Assembly (NCBI GenBank): GCA_016801845.1
Contig: CM028928.1
Coordinates: 11,080,827-11,144,826, forward strand
Source: Polydactylus sextarius
Taxonomy: Eukaryota; Chordata; Actinopteri; Polynemidae
Reading direction: 5' to 3'
DNA length: 64,000 bases
The notes beneath the pieces were generated by a model. That model saw only the letters and a list, made by a program, of their open reading frames with translations. It did not search any database and was not told the DNA's origin. Both the position numbers and the translations under genes were made by a program. Shown in pieces: positions 61,600 to 64,000 of this stretch (its first letter is position 1; every line of letters starts with the position of its first letter).

Positions 61600-62665
61600 T
61601 AACTTAACTCACAGGAATATAATAGTATTATTAATTAAATTAAAGGAACTGTGATATGCAGCTCGATAACTGTGGAGCATAATGTTAGTTCAGATATTTT
61701 TTCATTAAAAATAAACACAAGTTACAGTTTTATCACTGAAGTTCTAACATGCTTGCGATGCCCTCTTCTGATCATTACAAAAAATTACAATTGCGTTGAG
61801 TAAAGTGTGAGTGAAAGAGTGAACTTCATCCACATGAATTTCACAATACGGTTTATAAATCACTTGTTTGGTTGCATCTTTGGATTAAAAGCAGCCATGT
61901 TTTTTATGTTGAGATTAAAGCCAGAAGGTGTTAGTGTCCTTGGCCATTCACACCACTGGTTATTCCACTAGAGCCCACATGAATTTACAGACACCTTCAG
62001 GCTGACAGCCCATCAGCTCCTATCAGAAGCACTTTTACTGCACTCCATGTAAGCAGAGAGACATCTTGCATCATTCCCTAACTTTCCAGACAGGAGCAAA
62101 ATGGGAATATTTTCTAAGCGGGTCTCCCATTATGCTTGTTAGAGGCTCAACACAAGTGCAATCACTCGACGGAAATGAAGGGTACAGCTAAGACTTTCCG
62201 ATGCAGAGAGCGAGAGAGCATGAAGGGCTGTAAATTGTTCCAACCGGATATAAGGTAAAGAGCGTTTTTACTTTTGATGCTATGAGGCTGCAAACCCTCT
62301 CGAGTCAAAAATATTTTTTTTAGCCCCAGAAAAATATACCAGCTTTCTAGCACAGCACTCCCCCGCCATCTTCAGACAACACTGAAACCCAAATTGCACC
62401 TGATGGCCGCTCCATCGGGGTGTGAATGTCAAAGAGCGCAATGTATAGAGGCGCTGTGTGAATGTGTGTAAATGACTAGTAAAGCAATTTAAATGCTCAC
62501 AGACTATCACTAGCATTATATAGTGTCAGTCTAAAAGGTTCCTGTGCATGTGACCCATGATTGTTTCTCTGTGTAGTCAACACATCGAATTATCTTAAAA
62601 TTAAGCAGAACATCATCACTTCCACGATGCTGACATGTTGGGGATAAAATGAAGAAAGTGGGATT
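61600..62665. other. gli3-prpf4b intergenic region
   Basis: About 1 kb between two converging genes. Complex AT-moderate sequence with no gene or tandem repeat recognised. The block 61900-62140 is low in repeats, but nothing specific supports a function. Confidence 0.6.
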
Positions 62666-63745
62666 GGTGTAAAATAGGAAACATTTTATTACTAAAAAAT
62701 TGTCTTATATTGAAGGTGCTCTTTCAGCAGCGTTTCCACAACTATTCTTTATTGAAATCACAAGATTGTTTTCATTTTTTTTAAACCACCTAATGGAAAA
62801 AAAACAAAACAAAAACAAATGAATCATACATGAAATGACAGTAACTATGGACTATTTACAACACTGGGAGAGGAGGGTCACAGGTGTGGCTTCAATAGGC
62901 CAGCCTTGTTTTGGGTGTTTTAACACAATAGGCTCATACAGGAGGCACTTGAATGTGAGAGCCTTAAGAGCCAGGACCTTGCCAGAGTGCTGGAGGGAAG
63001 AGGAAGGTAAAAAACATGGAAATGTCCAGCAACAGAAAACAATGACTACTGCTTTTAAAATTAAAAAACCAACAAACAAACAAAAAAAATCTTGCTCTAA
63101 GGAGTACATAATATGCATCTATTCCTTCATCACAGACCCCAAGGCCTGAAAACTTAGTTAGGGGGGGAAGGGTGGGGGTGGGGGGTTGCTGTCACATGTG
63201 GGACACTGATGCACATACAGAGCATTTACACAGGCCTGCACCACAGAAATCTAGAGCACGAAGGGTGCACATTCAAAAGCATGCATCGCCCCACGATGAG
63301 CAATGTGGTTTTAAAAAGTGATGTGTGTAGACATTTGCAACTACAACAAAACTCAACTGTCTGCTGCTTGAGATTGTTAATGCAATAGACATACAGTATT
63401 TACAGGAATTATATTTGTCTTTTTAAACATCTGTCACTCCAATGCCAGTTAAATTAAGAAAGAAAAAAGTCCATAACTGCATTGCCGGGTATGAGAAGAA
63501 GTGTACAATAATGAATAGCAAAAAAAAAAAAATTGTCGCGTTCAAGAACAGCTACCATTTCAATGATCTATTTACAATAAAACACAAGTATGTATCCATA
63601 AACAAAATAATGTTGAGGAAGAACAAAAATCCATGACATTCTGAGTAGAAGTCTGTGGGTTGGCTGCCTTGCTGCAGAGATCCTGTCAGAGCTGGTTCAG
63701 TGGTTGTTTCTCCGTATGCTCTGGGAGTGTGTGGCATTCGGGGCG
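62666..63745 (-). other. prpf4b: prpf4b 3' UTR (extent inferred)
   Basis: Lies downstream of the prpf4b stop on the minus strand. Minus-strand AATAAA signals are at 62748-62753 and 62685-62690; either would give a UTR of about 1 kb. Contains a C-rich run on the minus strand (63160-63186) and A/T runs. No coding sequence. Confidence 0.5.
62748..62753 (-). terminator. prpf4b: AATAAA poly(A) signal candidate for prpf4b
   Basis: TTTATT on the plus strand, read as AATAAA on the minus strand. A second candidate lies further downstream at 62685-62690. Confidence 0.4.
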
Positions 63746-63949
63746 TTAGATCTTCTCCTGGATAAAAGGGTGCTGCAGAGCCTGGTTGATACTGATGCGT
63801 TTGGCTGGGTCCAGCATCAGGGTGCCGTCCAGCAGGTCCTTAAGCTGCATCACCTTCTTTCTCTGGTCCTCAGGCAGTCGCTGGCCTCCTATCATATCGG
63901 CCAGCAGGTCTTTGGTGGGGTTGATGGTGCTCATCACCGTCACCTTCTC
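63746..63949 (-). CDS. prpf4b: prpf4b terminal coding exon
   Basis: Last 67 codons and TAA stop of PRP4 kinase (PRPF4B), a CMGC-family Ser/Thr kinase acting in spliceosome B-complex formation in the nucleus. The exon begins at 63949 after a minus-strand acceptor ctcaaccatcag and reads EKVTVMSTINPTKDLLADMI, then RLPEDQRKKVMQLKDLLDGT, LMLDPAKRIS and a C-terminus PFIQEKI. Human ends AFIQEKI. This is the C-lobe of the kinase domain; the Arg of LDPAKRIS is the conserved subdomain XI residue. Open frame upstream of 63949 is intronic. The paralogue suffix, if the species has two copies, cannot be decided here. Confidence 0.93.
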   Translation of the reverse strand, partial: EKVTVMSTINPTKDLLADMIGGQRLPEDQRKKVMQLKDLLDGTLMLDPAKRISINQALQHPFIQEKI

Positions 63950-64000
63950 CTGATGGTTGAGAGAAAACAGGCAAATGTGACTACTGAACATTTCCGCCAC
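63950..64000 (-). other. prpf4b: prpf4b intron, 3' end
   Basis: Minus-strand pyrimidine-rich tract (cctgttttctctcaaccatcag) forms the acceptor of the terminal exon. Earlier prpf4b exons lie beyond the window. Confidence 0.85.

Noticed and set aside
1..64000. CRISPR arrays, operons, prophage or other prokaryotic systems
   Set aside because: The direct repeats are eukaryotic microsatellites; spliced vertebrate genes account for the coding content.

Overview
The window is vertebrate nuclear DNA, most likely from a ray-finned (teleost) fish. Coding sequence is split into short exons with GT-AG introns. The introns are rich in (CA)n, (CT)n and (TA)n microsatellites and homopolymers. A fragment resembling a common teleost SINE/LINE tail is present. 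The encoded proteins are clearly vertebrate but diverged from the mammalian ones.

Nearly the whole window is one plus-strand gene: gli3, the zinc-finger transcription factor of the Hedgehog pathway. Thirteen coding exons are present (4946-59620), equivalent to human exons 3-15. Every splice phase agrees with the human gene as I recall it, and seven exons (human 4, 7, 9, 10, 11, 12, 13) appear to have the human length. The first coding exon (about 41 residues) and the promoter lie upstream of base 1. If the missing exon has the human length, the protein is about 1634 residues (human 1580). Residue numbers below use that assumption.

Layout: 1-4945 is the end of intron 2. Exons 3 and 4 (N-terminal repressor region) are separated by a 13.9 kb intron, and a 17.1 kb intron precedes exon 5. 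Exons 5-9 (36-47 kb) encode the rest of the N-terminal half, including the SUFU-binding motif. Exons 10-13 (47.5-55 kb) encode the five C2H2 fingers. Exons 14-15 (56-59.6 kb) encode the processing determinant, the PKA/GSK3/CK1 phosphorylation cluster and the transactivation domain. The 3' UTR follows, with several possible poly(A) sites to about 61.6 kb. After roughly 1 kb of intergenic DNA, the last coding exon of prpf4b (pre-mRNA processing kinase PRP4) lies on the minus strand (63746-63949), tail-to-tail with gli3.

The long introns hold no convincing extra genes. They contain many AT-rich, non-repetitive blocks dense in homeodomain (TAAT) and SOX cores. These are candidates for the tissue-specific intronic enhancers known in vertebrate GLI3. 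I could not test conservation, so these calls are low-confidence.

The most interesting points are an isoleucine in place of tyrosine in the SUFU-binding SYGHLS motif, a second perfect in-frame splice donor in exon 9, acidic and glycine-rich insertions around the processing region, a duplicated 35-bp element in intron 4, dense candidate enhancers in intron 6, and the gli3-prpf4b linkage. I found no undescribed biological system.
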